From contig CATWQC010000038.1 of NCBI GenBank assembly GCA_958352845.1, positions 1 to 11,490 on the forward strand: DNA of 11,490 bases, in the 5' to 3' direction. Within the stretch, counting starts at the first letter, position 1. Each line of letters starts with the position of its first letter. Below, piece after piece: positions 1 to 5,985 of this stretch. The notes under the pieces are model-generated. The model did not search any database. It saw only the letters and a list, made by a program, of their open reading frames with translations, and was not told the DNA's origin. The stretch is from an uncultured Collinsella sp. (GTDB lineage: Bacteria > Actinomycetota > Coriobacteriia > Coriobacteriales > Coriobacteriaceae). The position numbers were made by a program, and so were the translations under genes.

Positions 1-233
1 TGAAGCCGTACGCGCTCACCAAGCGCCGCAATACGACCTACCTGGCCGGGCTCGACCCGCACGCGCGCGAGAAGCGTCGCGCCCAGATGCTCGCGGCCAC
101 ACCCGCTGAGCTGCGCGCACTCGGCGCCAATGTGACGCGCATCGCAGCCGCGTCGCCGACCTGCGTCTTTGGCGGCCGCGACATCATCGCCAAGAGCAAC
201 GCCGGCTTTAACGTCATCGACCTGCTGGGCTAA
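1..233 (+). CDS. C-terminal end of an insulinase-family (M16C-like) metallopeptidase, partial
   Basis: An open frame runs from the window edge (first full codon at base 3) to TAA at 231-233, giving about 76 residues. It reads like the tail of a presequence-protease-type M16C peptidase: a basic segment, an LAGLDP turn, then a helix with TPAELRALGANV and a short end of the form VIDLLG. In that family the last helical repeat carries a similar 'ATPEDL' helix before a final strand. The zinc-binding HxxEH site would lie far upstream and cannot be seen. These enzymes degrade peptides in the cytoplasm. The assignment comes from family resemblance of a short tail only; another protein with a similar helical end cannot be excluded. 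Confidence 0.55.
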   Translation, partial: KPYALTKRRNTTYLAGLDPHAREKRRAQMLAATPAELRALGANVTRIAAASPTCVFGGRDIIAKSNAGFNVIDLLG

Positions 234-238
234 CGCAC

Positions 239-284
239 AAAGGTAGATTTTTGGGACATGCCTAAAAATCTGCCTTTTCTTTTT
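239..284 (+). terminator. Intrinsic terminator of the peptidase gene; also a repeat-like hairpin
   Basis: Bases 239-255 pair with 261-277 over 17 positions (two G-T wobbles) around the loop ACATG, followed by a T-rich run to 284. It begins 5 bases after the TAA. The right arm shares CATGCCYAAAAATCT with 4813-4827, so it may also belong to a dispersed element. Confidence 0.85.
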
Positions 285-326
285 CCGTCGCTTGGGCGGG
301 CCAGCTCAGACCGTCCCACCAGTTTT

Positions 327-383
327 GTCTCGATCTGTAACATCTAGGCGGCAATATCGGCTCCAGATGTTACAGATCGAGAC
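327..383. repeat. Intergenic hairpin repeat, unit 1
   Basis: The arm GTCTCGATCTGTAACATCT (327-345) is perfectly inverted at 365-383, with a 19-base spacer. The core GTCTCGATCTGTAACA recurs in the next unit. No reading frame or T-run goes with it, so it is neither a gene nor an ordinary terminator. It looks like a palindromic repeat that could be folded in RNA or bound as DNA. Confidence 0.8.
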
Positions 384-404
384 GTTTCCGAATGGCGCCG
401 GCTC

Positions 405-467
405 TTTGTCTCAATCTGTAACAGCTAGGCCCATTTTTGCCGAGTTACTGTTACAGATCGAGACAAA
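405..467. repeat. Intergenic hairpin repeat, unit 2
   Basis: Arms 405-424 and 448-467 are inverted over 20 positions with one mismatch, around a 23-base spacer. Its right arm carries the same 16-base core as unit 1 and its left arm has one change (CTCAATC). The spacer differs from that of unit 1, so the arms, not the loop, are conserved. Confidence 0.78.
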
Positions 468-492
468 CCGCCGCAGACACCCGCCCTTCAGC

Positions 493-530
493 AAAAACCA
501 CCCAAAGGTGTCTGTCCCTTTGGGTGGTTT
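493..530 (-). terminator. Intrinsic terminator of the zinc-ribbon membrane protein gene
   Basis: Read on the minus strand, bases 530-517 pair perfectly with 508-495 (14 bp) across an 8-base loop, followed by five T residues (497-493). It starts 12 bases past the stop of the minus-strand gene. On + the loop region reads CTGTCCCTTT, a word also found in the hairpin at 3095-3133. Confidence 0.85.
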
Positions 531-542
531 GTGAGTGGGCTG

Positions 543-2198
543 CTACTTGATGAACGGGTTCAGCCTGCCCGCCAGCGGATCGAGCTTGTACATGGTTGCA
601 AAGCACTCACGACCATAATCGGAGTCATTGCTCCAGCTACCCTGGTCGACGTCGTACTCTGCATCCAGACGAATCCACTCCTCCGGCTTATTCTTCTCGT
701 GCTTGCTGCAGAAGTAGCGCTGGTACTCGACCTCGTGCTCAAACTCAAACTCGGCATCCGAACCGCGGCCGGCATACTCGTCGACCGACGTCAGGTTGCC
801 GTGCTCGTCGTAATAGAACTCCGCATAGCCGCCGCGCTCGGAATCGATCCTGTCGAGCTTTCCGTCGCTGTACGAATAATCCACCGCTGCGTACGAGTTC
901 AGCGAGCCGTAATCGTTGCCATGCGAGTCGAATGCCACAGGCGAGATACGCGAAATGTTGCCGTCCTTGTCGTACTCGTAGCCCGCGGTGATCGTCCACA
1001 TGGTGCCCACGGTGTCACCCTGACAGTCCAGCGTAAAGGACGTCACGCGATCCTTGTCGTATCCGTACGAATACACGACCGTCCGAGGATTGGCCGGGCT
1101 GGTATCGGTGTTGGTCACCATGTTGCCGTCCTGGTAGACATACGTGCTCGCGCTCTCGCCGTAACCCGCATGGGTCGTCTTGTTGATCAGGTTTCCGTCC
1201 GCGTCGTAGGTAAACGTCGTGGTGCTCGACGAATCGCTAATGTCGGCATCACAGTCGATGCGCGTGACGTTACCGTCGGCGTCGTACGTAAACGTGTTGA
1301 CGTTCTCGTAACCGCCCGCCAGATCTTCCTCAATCTCCGAGATACGATGCGACTCATCGTGCTCGACGCTGTAACTTACGCCGCCACCTTGCTTGACGGC
1401 AGACGTGAAGCCCGTGACGTAACCGTTCTCGTCACGCTCGATCTCGTAGATATCGCCGTACTGGTCCGATTTATCGGTACCCTCGTAGGACACCGGCAGC
1501 CACAGCTCGTCAAGCCGCGTGTCCTTAATGCCGCTAACCTTCGTATCCTGCGGCAGTTCCAACGTGGCGAGCTTCTTTTTGCCCGAAAGATCGACGCTTT
1601 TAAGGTTTTCGGCATTTTTGAGGTCGAGCTTCTCGATGTTGTCGCAAGCGTCCAGGTTAACGACGGTGACGTTACTCGCCGAGTTAAGCTCGACGGTCTT
1701 AAGGTCGCCGCAGCCCGAAAGGTCCAGGTTGACGAGTTTGTCGTCGCCGGACTCCACTGTAACGATATTGGGGAATGTCTTGCCCAGGCCCTGCGTCGAC
1801 GCGATGCCGTCCAGCTCGACCGACGTCACCGCCTTGGCCTCGTCGTGTGAGATGCGGCCGTCACCGTTAGTGTCGTACTTGGTCGAGACAAGTGCACGCA
1901 TGCCGCTGTCGGGAAAGGTTTTCTCGTCGATGGGCGTGGTCGCGACCTGGGTGAAGTAGAACAGCGCGCCACCGCCGATGCCCGCCGCCACGACAAGTAC
2001 CGCGGCAAGGGCGATGAGGGGCTTCTTGGAACGCTTGCGCCGCGCGGGCTGCTGCGCGGGCACGTATTGCTGAGGAGCGGGCGCGGCAGGCTGGGGTTGC
2101 TGCGTAGCCGCGACCTGGTCGGGTGCTACGGGCGCGCCGCAGACGGGACAAAAGAGGGCGTCGTCGACAAGCGGCGTGCCACACGAGCGACAAAACAT
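543..2198 (-). CDS. Zinc-ribbon, single-pass membrane protein with leucine-rich and YD repeats
   Basis: The gene encodes 551 residues. The start is the ATG at 2198, because AAAGGAG lies six bases upstream and the protein then begins directly with a zinc ribbon (C3-x2-C6, C17-x2-C20). After a Pro/Gln-rich linker (about 26-52) and a basic RRKRSKK patch comes one hydrophobic helix (about 60-82), so the N-terminus should be cytoplasmic and the rest outside. An EF-hand-like loop DTNGDGRISHDE sits at 109-120. Short leucine-rich repeats (LxxLDLSG type) cover about 146-218. At least seven YD-repeat-like units (FTYDADGN, YEYDKDGN, FYYDEHGN and similar) run from about 250 to 470. The stop is TAG, followed by a strong terminator. 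Function is unknown; a cell-surface role is inferred from the topology. There is no toxin domain or RHS core cap after the YD repeats. Confidence 0.9.
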   Translation of the reverse strand: MFCRSCGTPLVDDALFCPVCGAPVAPDQVAATQQPQPAAPAPQQYVPAQQPARRKRSKKPLIALAAVLVVAAGIGGGALFYFTQVATTPIDEKTFPDSGMRALVSTKYDTNGDGRISHDEAKAVTSVELDGIASTQGLGKTFPNIVTVESGDDKLVNLDLSGCGDLKTVELNSASNVTVVNLDACDNIEKLDLKNAENLKSVDLSGKKKLATLELPQDTKVSGIKDTRLDELWLPVSYEGTDKSDQYGDIYEIERDENGYVTGFTSAVKQGGGVSYSVEHDESHRISEIEEDLAGGYENVNTFTYDADGNVTRIDCDADISDSSSTTTFTYDADGNLINKTTHAGYGESASTYVYQDGNMVTNTDTSPANPRTVVYSYGYDKDRVTSFTLDCQGDTVGTMWTITAGYEYDKDGNISRISPVAFDSHGNDYGSLNSYAAVDYSYSDGKLDRIDSERGGYAEFYYDEHGNLTSVDEYAGRGSDAEFEFEHEVEYQRYFCSKHEKNKPEEWIRLDAEYDVDQGSWSNDSDYGRECFATMYKLDPLAGRLNPFIK

Positions 2199-2257
2199 GA
2201 CGGGCTCCTTTCGGTTCATTCCTTCCACCATGAAGGTAAACCCAAAGCCACAGCCCT

Positions 2258-2269
2258 TGTTGCGCAACA
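2258..2269. promoter_or_regulatory. Perfect 12-bp palindrome upstream of the zinc-ribbon gene
   Basis: TGTTGCGCAACA is a perfect palindrome 60 bases upstream of the zinc-ribbon protein's start codon. It could be a repressor or activator site for that gene. I found no convincing -10/-35 pair beside it, and a 12-base palindrome can arise by chance. Confidence 0.25.
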
Positions 2270-2274
2270 TTCAG

Positions 2275-2323
2275 CCCAAACCACCGCAAAGGGGCGCAGT
2301 TCACAGGTACCTTTGTGTTGGTT
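2275..2323 (+). repeat. 49-bp intergenic repeat, copy A (left of hicAB)
   Basis: This segment aligns with 3019-3067 in the same orientation. The most conserved part is GGCGCAGTTCRCAGG (2293-2307 and 3035-3049, 14 of 15 identical), flanked by CCCAAAC on the left and TTTGYGKTGGTT on the right. Its ends, AACCACCGCAAAGG and CCTTTGTGTTGGTT, can pair over 14 positions with one mismatch and one wobble. Confidence 0.7.
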
Positions 2324-2359
2324 CGAACACTTGTTCTATACGTACACATGTTCTATAGT
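2323..2359 (+). promoter_or_regulatory. Putative hicAB promoter with an SOS-box-like palindrome and tandem repeats
   Basis: TCGAACACTTGTTCTA (2323-2338) matches the actinobacterial LexA pattern TCGAAC-N4-GTTCGA at 11 of 12 defined positions. A 14-base segment ending in TGTTCTATA occurs twice, at 2327-2340 and 2344-2357, with a 17-base period. TTGTTC (2331-2336) and TATAGT (2354-2359), spaced 17 bases, could be the -35 and -10, placing the promoter inside the repeats. Use of this promoter, and of LexA, is inference. Confidence 0.4.
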
Positions 2360-2383
2360 AGGGTGCTTGCATCGGACTTAAAT

Positions 2384-2404
2384 TGCAACTAGGATATAGT
2401 TGCA
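2384..2404 (+). promoter_or_regulatory. Inverted repeat just upstream of hicA, possible antitoxin operator
   Basis: TGCAACT (2384-2390) is inverted as AGTTGCA (2398-2404) around a 7-base AT-rich spacer, ending 14 bases before the hicA start. Antitoxins of the HicB family that carry a C-terminal DNA-binding domain usually repress their own operon through inverted repeats in this position. Binding here is inferred. Confidence 0.45.
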
Positions 2405-2418
2405 GAATGTGAGGCGGG

Positions 2419-2682
2419 ATGACTCGGACCGATAAACTCATCGCCCAACTGCTTAGCTGCCCTTCGACGTATCGGTATACCGATTTTTTAAAAGTCATGG
2501 CTTCATATGGCTTTGAAATGGACAACAAAGGCAAGACATCCGGATCGCGCGTTCGCTTCTACAGGCCATCGGACGGCAGGATGTTCGTAATGCACGCGCC
2601 ACATCCATCTGACGAATTGACAGCGGGGACCATTCGAAACATCGTTCGATTTCTGCAAGATGTCGGAGGTAGTCATGAGTAA
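2419..2682 (+). CDS. hicA: HicA-family toxin (mRNA interferase)
   Basis: The 87-residue product fits the small double-stranded-RNA-binding-like fold of HicA toxins, which cleave mRNA and arrest growth. Family marks seen are the N-terminal helix, the central SGSRVRFY strand, the HAPHP segment (H59, H62) and the end ELTAGTIRNIVRFLQDVG. Classical HicA has a GSHH motif with its catalytic histidine at the SGSRV position; here that residue is replaced, as in a subgroup of the family, so the catalytic residue may be one of the histidines in HAPHP. The start at 2419 follows a GAGGCGGG stretch, a modest ribosome site. The gene overlaps hicB by 8 bases, the usual toxin-antitoxin coupling. GC is visibly lower than in the neighbouring genes, suggesting transfer. 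Confidence 0.85.
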   Translation: MTRTDKLIAQLLSCPSTYRYTDFLKVMASYGFEMDNKGKTSGSRVRFYRPSDGRMFVMHAPHPSDELTAGTIRNIVRFLQDVGGSHE

Positions 2683-3004
2683 CGTTTTGGCATACAAGGG
2701 TTATTTCGCCCCAGTCGAGTTCGATGCCGAACAGCATGTGCTCACAGGTATGGTCACCGGCATTAGGGACGCAATCGTATTTGAAGGCTCCACGGTTGAA
2801 GAAGTGGAGCAATGCTTCCACGACGCCGTCGACGATTACCTTGAGTTTTGCGCCGAGAAGGGCAAGGAACCCGAGCGAGCTTTTAAGGGCTCGTTCAACG
2901 TAAGAACGGGCTCTGAGCTCCACAAGCAAGCAGCGCTGGCAGCGGCAAAGAAGGGTGAGTCACTCAATAAGTTTGTAACTGAAGCAATCGCTGCGGCGTT
3001 ATAG
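2675..3004 (+). CDS. hicB: HicB-family antitoxin with C-terminal DNA-binding segment
   Basis: The 109-residue product has the HicB partial-RNase-H-like domain (about 5-72): YKGYFAPVEFD, then VLTGMVTGIRDAIVFEG, TVEEVEQCFHDAVDDYLEF and KGSFNVR. A short helical tail (about 78-109, LHKQAALAAAKKGESLNKFVTEAI) looks like the ribbon-helix-helix segment with which such antitoxins bind their operator. The ATG at 2675 is preferred over the one at 2660, because GGAGG lies five bases before it and the protein then starts next to the conserved YKGY. It should neutralise HicA by direct binding and repress the operon. The two genes share the bracketing repeats and the low GC. Confidence 0.9.
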   Translation: MSNVLAYKGYFAPVEFDAEQHVLTGMVTGIRDAIVFEGSTVEEVEQCFHDAVDDYLEFCAEKGKEPERAFKGSFNVRTGSELHKQAALAAAKKGESLNKFVTEAIAAAL

Positions 3005-3018
3005 CATTAACGCATAGG

Positions 3019-3067
3019 CCCAAACAACCATAAAGGCGCAGTTCGCAGGCATATTTGCGGTGGTTTT
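3019..3067 (+). repeat. 49-bp intergenic repeat, copy B (right of hicAB)
   Basis: Same element and orientation as 2275-2323, beginning 15 bases after the hicB stop. The centre GGCGCAGTTCGCAGG is nearly unchanged, while the paired ends have diverged and the left arm is two bases shorter. It is followed within 14 bases by a second repeat type at 3081. Confidence 0.7.
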
Positions 3068-3080
3068 ACTGCCCATATCG

Positions 3081-3133
3081 CGTTTGCCCAGATAAAACCT
3101 GCCAAAATAAACCTGTCCCTTTTTGGTAGGTTT
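3081..3133 (+). repeat. 50-bp hairpin repeat, copy 1 (also at 11304-11353, inverted)
   Basis: The 50 bases 3081-3130 are nearly identical to the reverse complement of 11304-11353; both start CGTTTGCCCAGATAAAACCT. Inside, AAACCTGCCAAAA (3095-3107) pairs with TTTTGGTAGGTTT (3121-3133) over 13 bp with one wobble, and the loop contains CCTGTCCC. It ends 16 bases before the start of the cyclo-ligase gene. No T-run follows on +, so it is not a clear terminator for hicAB. Confidence 0.8.
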
Positions 3134-3149
3134 GGGAGATGAGGCTGGG

Positions 3150-3746
3150 ATGGATAAGGCTGAGTTGCGGCGGGCGGTGATTGCCCAGCGCGATACTCTT
3201 GATTTGGATGTTCGGACGGCGAAGTCTACTGTTGTATGCGCGCGGCTTGTTGAGCTGATGGAGTCCAGCGGCACTGCGGGCCAACGCACCGTTGCCGTCT
3301 ATGCCGCCATGGGTTCCGAGGTCGACCCAGCCGCGTTTGCCGCCGCAGCCGTCGCGCGTGGCTGGCGCGTGGCCTATCCGTGCATGCTCTCGGCAACAGA
3401 CGCCATGGCTTATGGCCAGCGCATGTGCATGCGGGCAGTCTCTGCCGGCGATGCGTCCGAGGCCCCGTTTATCGCCCACCCTACGCGGGCCTTCGCAGCC
3501 ACGGACGTCGACAGCGTCCGCTTCCCCATCGTGCCCGCCGCCGAGCTCGACATGGTTGTCGTGCCGCTCGTGGCTTTCGACCGCACCGGCGCGCGCCTGG
3601 GCTACGGCGGAGGCTGCTACGACCGCTACCTGCCCACAGTTGCACCTGAATGCCTAATCGTCGGCATCGCCTTTGACGAACAGCGCGTCGACCACGTTCC
3701 CACCGACGCCCACGATCTGCCACTGCCCAACATCGTCAGCGCCTAA
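3150..3746 (+). CDS. 5-formyltetrahydrofolate cyclo-ligase (methenyl-THF synthetase)
   Basis: This 198-residue cytoplasmic enzyme converts 5-formyl-THF to 5,10-methenyl-THF with ATP, returning a stable storage folate to the one-carbon pool. The family's parts are present in order: the basic N-terminal helix MDKAELRRAVIAQRDTL, YAAMGSEVDPAAF with the substrate-contacting Glu, RVAYPCM, the VVVPLVAFD strand, and the nucleotide/phosphate signature LGYGGGCYDRYL at 140-151. The usual second Tyr of GGGYYDR is Cys here. Length is normal. The start at 3150 is chosen because the frame upstream offers only TTG codons within the hairpin repeat, and GAGG lies five bases upstream. It faces metA, 23 bases away tail to tail, with no visible terminator between them. 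Confidence 0.93.
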   Translation: MDKAELRRAVIAQRDTLDLDVRTAKSTVVCARLVELMESSGTAGQRTVAVYAAMGSEVDPAAFAAAAVARGWRVAYPCMLSATDAMAYGQRMCMRAVSAGDASEAPFIAHPTRAFAATDVDSVRFPIVPAAELDMVVVPLVAFDRTGARLGYGGGCYDRYLPTVAPECLIVGIAFDEQRVDHVPTDAHDLPLPNIVSA

Positions 3747-3769
3747 ATGCCTGCGTACCTCCCGACAGC

Positions 3770-4696
3770 CTAGTGCTCCTCGCCGGCGCGGGCTAGGTCG
3801 TAGGGCGTGGTCTGGTAGACGTAGTAGTTGAGCCAGTTGGTGTAGAGCAATTGAGCCTGGCTGCGCCAAACGTTACGCGGCTCGGCGGTGGGGTCGTCAC
3901 CCGGGAAGTAATGCGCCGGCACCTGAGGGTTGAGGCCGCGCTTCACGTCGCGCTCGTACTCCAGGCGCAACGTGTCAGTGTCGTACTCGGGATGGCCAAA
4001 GACAAAAAAGCGGCGGCTGTCGGTCGACTTGACGATGTACAGGCCAACCTCGTCAGACACGGCCACGACCTCAAGCTGCGGCTCGGCCTCCACGTCCTCG
4101 CGGCGTACATCGGTGTTGCGCGAATGCACGGCATAGAAACGGTCGTCAAAGCCGCGAACCAGCGGGCTTTGCGGCTTCACCAGATAATGCTCAAAGACGC
4201 CGCTCGCCTTTGCCGGCAGGTCGTGCTTCTGAATACCGTAGTGGTGATACAGGCCGGCCTGCGCGCCCCAACAAATGTGCAGCGTAGAGTGCACGTGCGT
4301 GGTGGACCAATCCATGATCTGGCAGAGCTCGGGCCAGTAGTCGACCTCCTCGAACGGCATCTGTTCCACCGGCGCGCCCGTGATGATCAGGCCGTCGTAG
4401 TGGATGTCGCGGATGTCGTCGAACGTGCGGTAGAACGTCTCCAGGTGGCCGGCGCTCACGTGCGTGGCCTCGTGCGTCTTGGTGCGCAGCAGGTCCACTT
4501 CCACCTGCAGCGGCGTGTTGGAGAGTTTGCGCATGATCTGCGTCTCGGTGGCAATCTTGGTGGGCATGAGGTTGAGGATGAGCACGCGCAGCGGACGGAT
4601 GTCCTGGTGCAGCGCGCGGTACTCGGTCATGACAAAGATGTTCTCGCTCTCGAGCTGCGCGGCGGCAGGGAGGGCGTCGGGGATGCGAATGGGCAT
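3770..4696 (-). CDS. metA: Homoserine O-acyltransferase MetA, probably acetyl-CoA-using
   Basis: The 308-residue product is a full-length MetA of the glutamine-amidotransferase-like fold. It acylates the hydroxyl of L-homoserine, the committed step of methionine synthesis. Catalytic Cys142 (HICWGAQAG), His235 and Glu237 (FGHPEYD) fall at the canonical family numbers. Residue 111 is Glu (TGAPVEQMPFEEVDYW). In characterised MetA proteins Glu111 goes with acetyl-CoA and Gly111, as in E. coli, with succinyl-CoA, so O-acetylhomoserine is the likely product despite the usual 'succinyltransferase' label. A TAAGGAG ribosome site lies five bases before the ATG. It converges with the folate gene; both feed methionine metabolism, but they are not one operon. 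I see no SAM riboswitch in its leader. Confidence 0.95.
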   Translation of the reverse strand: MPIRIPDALPAAAQLESENIFVMTEYRALHQDIRPLRVLILNLMPTKIATETQIMRKLSNTPLQVEVDLLRTKTHEATHVSAGHLETFYRTFDDIRDIHYDGLIITGAPVEQMPFEEVDYWPELCQIMDWSTTHVHSTLHICWGAQAGLYHHYGIQKHDLPAKASGVFEHYLVKPQSPLVRGFDDRFYAVHSRNTDVRREDVEAEPQLEVVAVSDEVGLYIVKSTDSRRFFVFGHPEYDTDTLRLEYERDVKRGLNPQVPAHYFPGDDPTAEPRNVWRSQAQLLYTNWLNYYVYQTTPYDLARAGEEH

Positions 4697-4802
4697 GAAT
4701 GCTCCTTACGAGTCAGTTGCAGTTATGGTACAACGACCGGCCCCATCCGCGCGAGTACATCGCCCGGCGATGCCGTCAGCGGCCCAAATCACTCCAAAAG
4801 TA

Positions 4803-4830
4803 GAGATTAAGGCATGCCCAAAAATCTATG
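4803..4830 (+). other. Degenerate copy of a hairpin element
   Basis: CATGCCCAAAAATCT (4813-4827) matches 257-271 in the first terminator at 14 of 15 bases. Here the left arm is eroded: only AGATT (4804-4808) pairs with AATCT (4823-4827), flanking the palindrome GGCATGCC (4811-4818). No gene occupies 4697-4906, which otherwise holds the metA leader and the dehydrogenase promoter. Confidence 0.35.
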
Positions 4831-4841
4831 GCGCTTTAGCC

Positions 4842-4869
4842 TAGCAAAGTGGCAGCAGGACGCTACAAT
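4842..4869 (+). promoter_or_regulatory. Candidate promoter of the dehydrogenase gene
   Basis: TACAAT (4864-4869) is a five-of-six -10 match, 37 bases before the start codon. The upstream TAGCAA (4842-4847), 16 bases away, is a weak -35. The -10 is more believable than the -35. Confidence 0.4.
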
Positions 4870-4906
4870 GGTTCGACGCGAAAAACTCGGCCGAAAGGAT
4901 ACATAT

Positions 4907-5884
4907 ATGTACCAGACGCGTAAGATCGGTGTGGTCGGCCAGGGCCACGTAGGAGCACATGTCGCCAACAGTCTGCTCATGCAGGGCATTGCCGATGAGC
5001 TGTACCTGTGCGATATCAACGAGGCCAAGGTGACGTCCGAGGTCCAGGACCTGCGCGACTCCCTTTCGTTTGTCCCGTACAACACCAAGATCGTCAACTG
5101 CTACGACCACTACGAGGAACTTGCCTGCTGCGACGTCATCGTCAACGCCGCCGGCAAGGTCGCGCTGGCCGCCGGCAACCGCGACGGCGAGCTGTTCTTT
5201 ACCACCGACGCCGCCCGCACCTTTGCCAAGCGCATCGTCGACGCCGGCTTTGACGGCATCTTCGTGAGCATCTCCAACCCCTGCGACGTCGTGTGCACCG
5301 AGCTGTGGCACCTGACCGGCTACGACCCCAAGAAGATCATCGGCTCGGGCTGCGGCCTGGACTCCGCCCGCCTGCGCACCGAGATCTCCAAGAAGGTCGG
5401 CGTGAGCCCCAAGTCCATCGACGCCTACATGATCGGCGAGCACGGCTTTAGCCAGCTTGCCGCCTTTAAGGCCGCAACCATCGCCGGCAAGAGCCTTAAC
5501 GAGCTTCAGGCCGAGAACCCCGACAAGTACGCCTTCGACCACATGGAGGTCGAGGAGCTTGCACGCAAGGGCGGCTACGTAACCTACCAGGGCAAGCAGT
5601 GCACCGAGTACGCCGTCGCCAACTCCGCCGCGCGCGTCTGCGCCGCCGTGCTGCACAACGAGCACGCCGTGCTTTCCGCCTCCACGCTCATGACCGGCCA
5701 ATATGGTGAGGAGGGCATCTTTACCTCCCTGCCGTGCGTGATCGGTGCCGAGGGCGTCGAGGAGGTTTACACACTGGACCTGTCCGAGCACGAGCTCGAG
5801 GGCTTCCACAAGAGCTGCCAGCACATTCGCGACAACATCGCCCAGCTCGACTGGTGGGACGCCGAGGCCTACGACGCAAAGTAG
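4907..5884 (+). CDS. NAD-dependent L-lactate / L-2-hydroxyacid dehydrogenase (L-2-hydroxyisocaproate dehydrogenase-like)
   Basis: This 325-residue protein of the LDH/MDH superfamily interconverts 2-oxo acids and L-2-hydroxy acids with NAD(H) in the cytoplasm. Visible are the Rossmann loop GQGHVG (11-16), the NAD-selecting Asp36, loop Arg92, SNPCDV (123-128), the catalytic stretch LDSARLR with Asp152 and Arg155, and His179 in GEHG. The substrate loop AAGKVALAAGNR has neither the Gln of lactate nor the extra Arg of malate dehydrogenases. The segment EELARKGGYVTYQGK and the overall pattern resemble L-2-hydroxyisocaproate dehydrogenase, so bulkier 2-oxo acids are possible. The start is set by AAAGGA seven bases before the ATG; an upstream in-frame ATG at 4814 has no ribosome site and would add an unrelated N-terminus. 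A strong terminator follows. Confidence 0.88.
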   Translation: MYQTRKIGVVGQGHVGAHVANSLLMQGIADELYLCDINEAKVTSEVQDLRDSLSFVPYNTKIVNCYDHYEELACCDVIVNAAGKVALAAGNRDGELFFTTDAARTFAKRIVDAGFDGIFVSISNPCDVVCTELWHLTGYDPKKIIGSGCGLDSARLRTEISKKVGVSPKSIDAYMIGEHGFSQLAAFKAATIAGKSLNELQAENPDKYAFDHMEVEELARKGGYVTYQGKQCTEYAVANSAARVCAAVLHNEHAVLSASTLMTGQYGEEGIFTSLPCVIGAEGVEEVYTLDLSEHELEGFHKSCQHIRDNIAQLDWWDAEAYDAK

Positions 5885-5925
5885 GCCGCTGGCTGCCGCA
5901 ACCTTGCGAATCTAAGCGCGATACC

Positions 5926-5967
5926 AAGCGGGCCGCGCCGGAAATCCCCGGCGCGGCCCGCTTTTTT
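5926..5967 (+). terminator. Intrinsic terminator of the dehydrogenase gene
   Basis: A perfect 16-bp GC-rich stem (5926-5941 with 5948-5963) closes a six-base loop and runs into six T residues (5962-5967), 41 bases after the stop. Confidence 0.95.
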
Positions 5968-5985
5968 GACTCACGCAGTGCCCTT

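Noticed and set aside
327..467. CRISPR-like array from repeated GTCTCGATCTGTAACA
   Set aside because: The copies alternate in orientation to make hairpins, spacers are of unequal length, and no cas genes are near.
531..1850. Long + strand reading frame (439 codons) opposite the zinc-ribbon gene
   Set aside because: It lies antisense to a gene with clear domains and a good ribosome site; its protein is a low-complexity Val/Arg/Leu pattern typical of the complement of GC-rich coding DNA.
2660..2677. Upstream ATG (2660) as the hicB start
   Set aside because: The GGAGG ribosome site lies after it and serves the ATG at 2675.
3042..3149. Clear promoter for the cyclo-ligase gene
   Set aside because: No -10/-35 pair with acceptable spacing was found; the gene may be read from hicAB or from a weak unseen promoter.
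3747..3769. Terminator between the convergent folate and metA genes
   Set aside because: The 23-base gap has no stem-loop or T-run; any termination must lie within the coding regions.
3851..4810. 319-codon + strand frame opposite metA
   Set aside because: metA carries its full catalytic set at canonical positions; the opposite frame shows no motif.
4697..4906. SAM or other methionine riboswitch in the metA leader
   Set aside because: The metA leader has no extended set of paired helices or conserved riboswitch core that I could recognise.
4841..5824. 327-codon minus-strand frame opposite the dehydrogenase
   Set aside because: Gly/Val/Leu-rich shadow of a well-supported gene, with no ribosome site.
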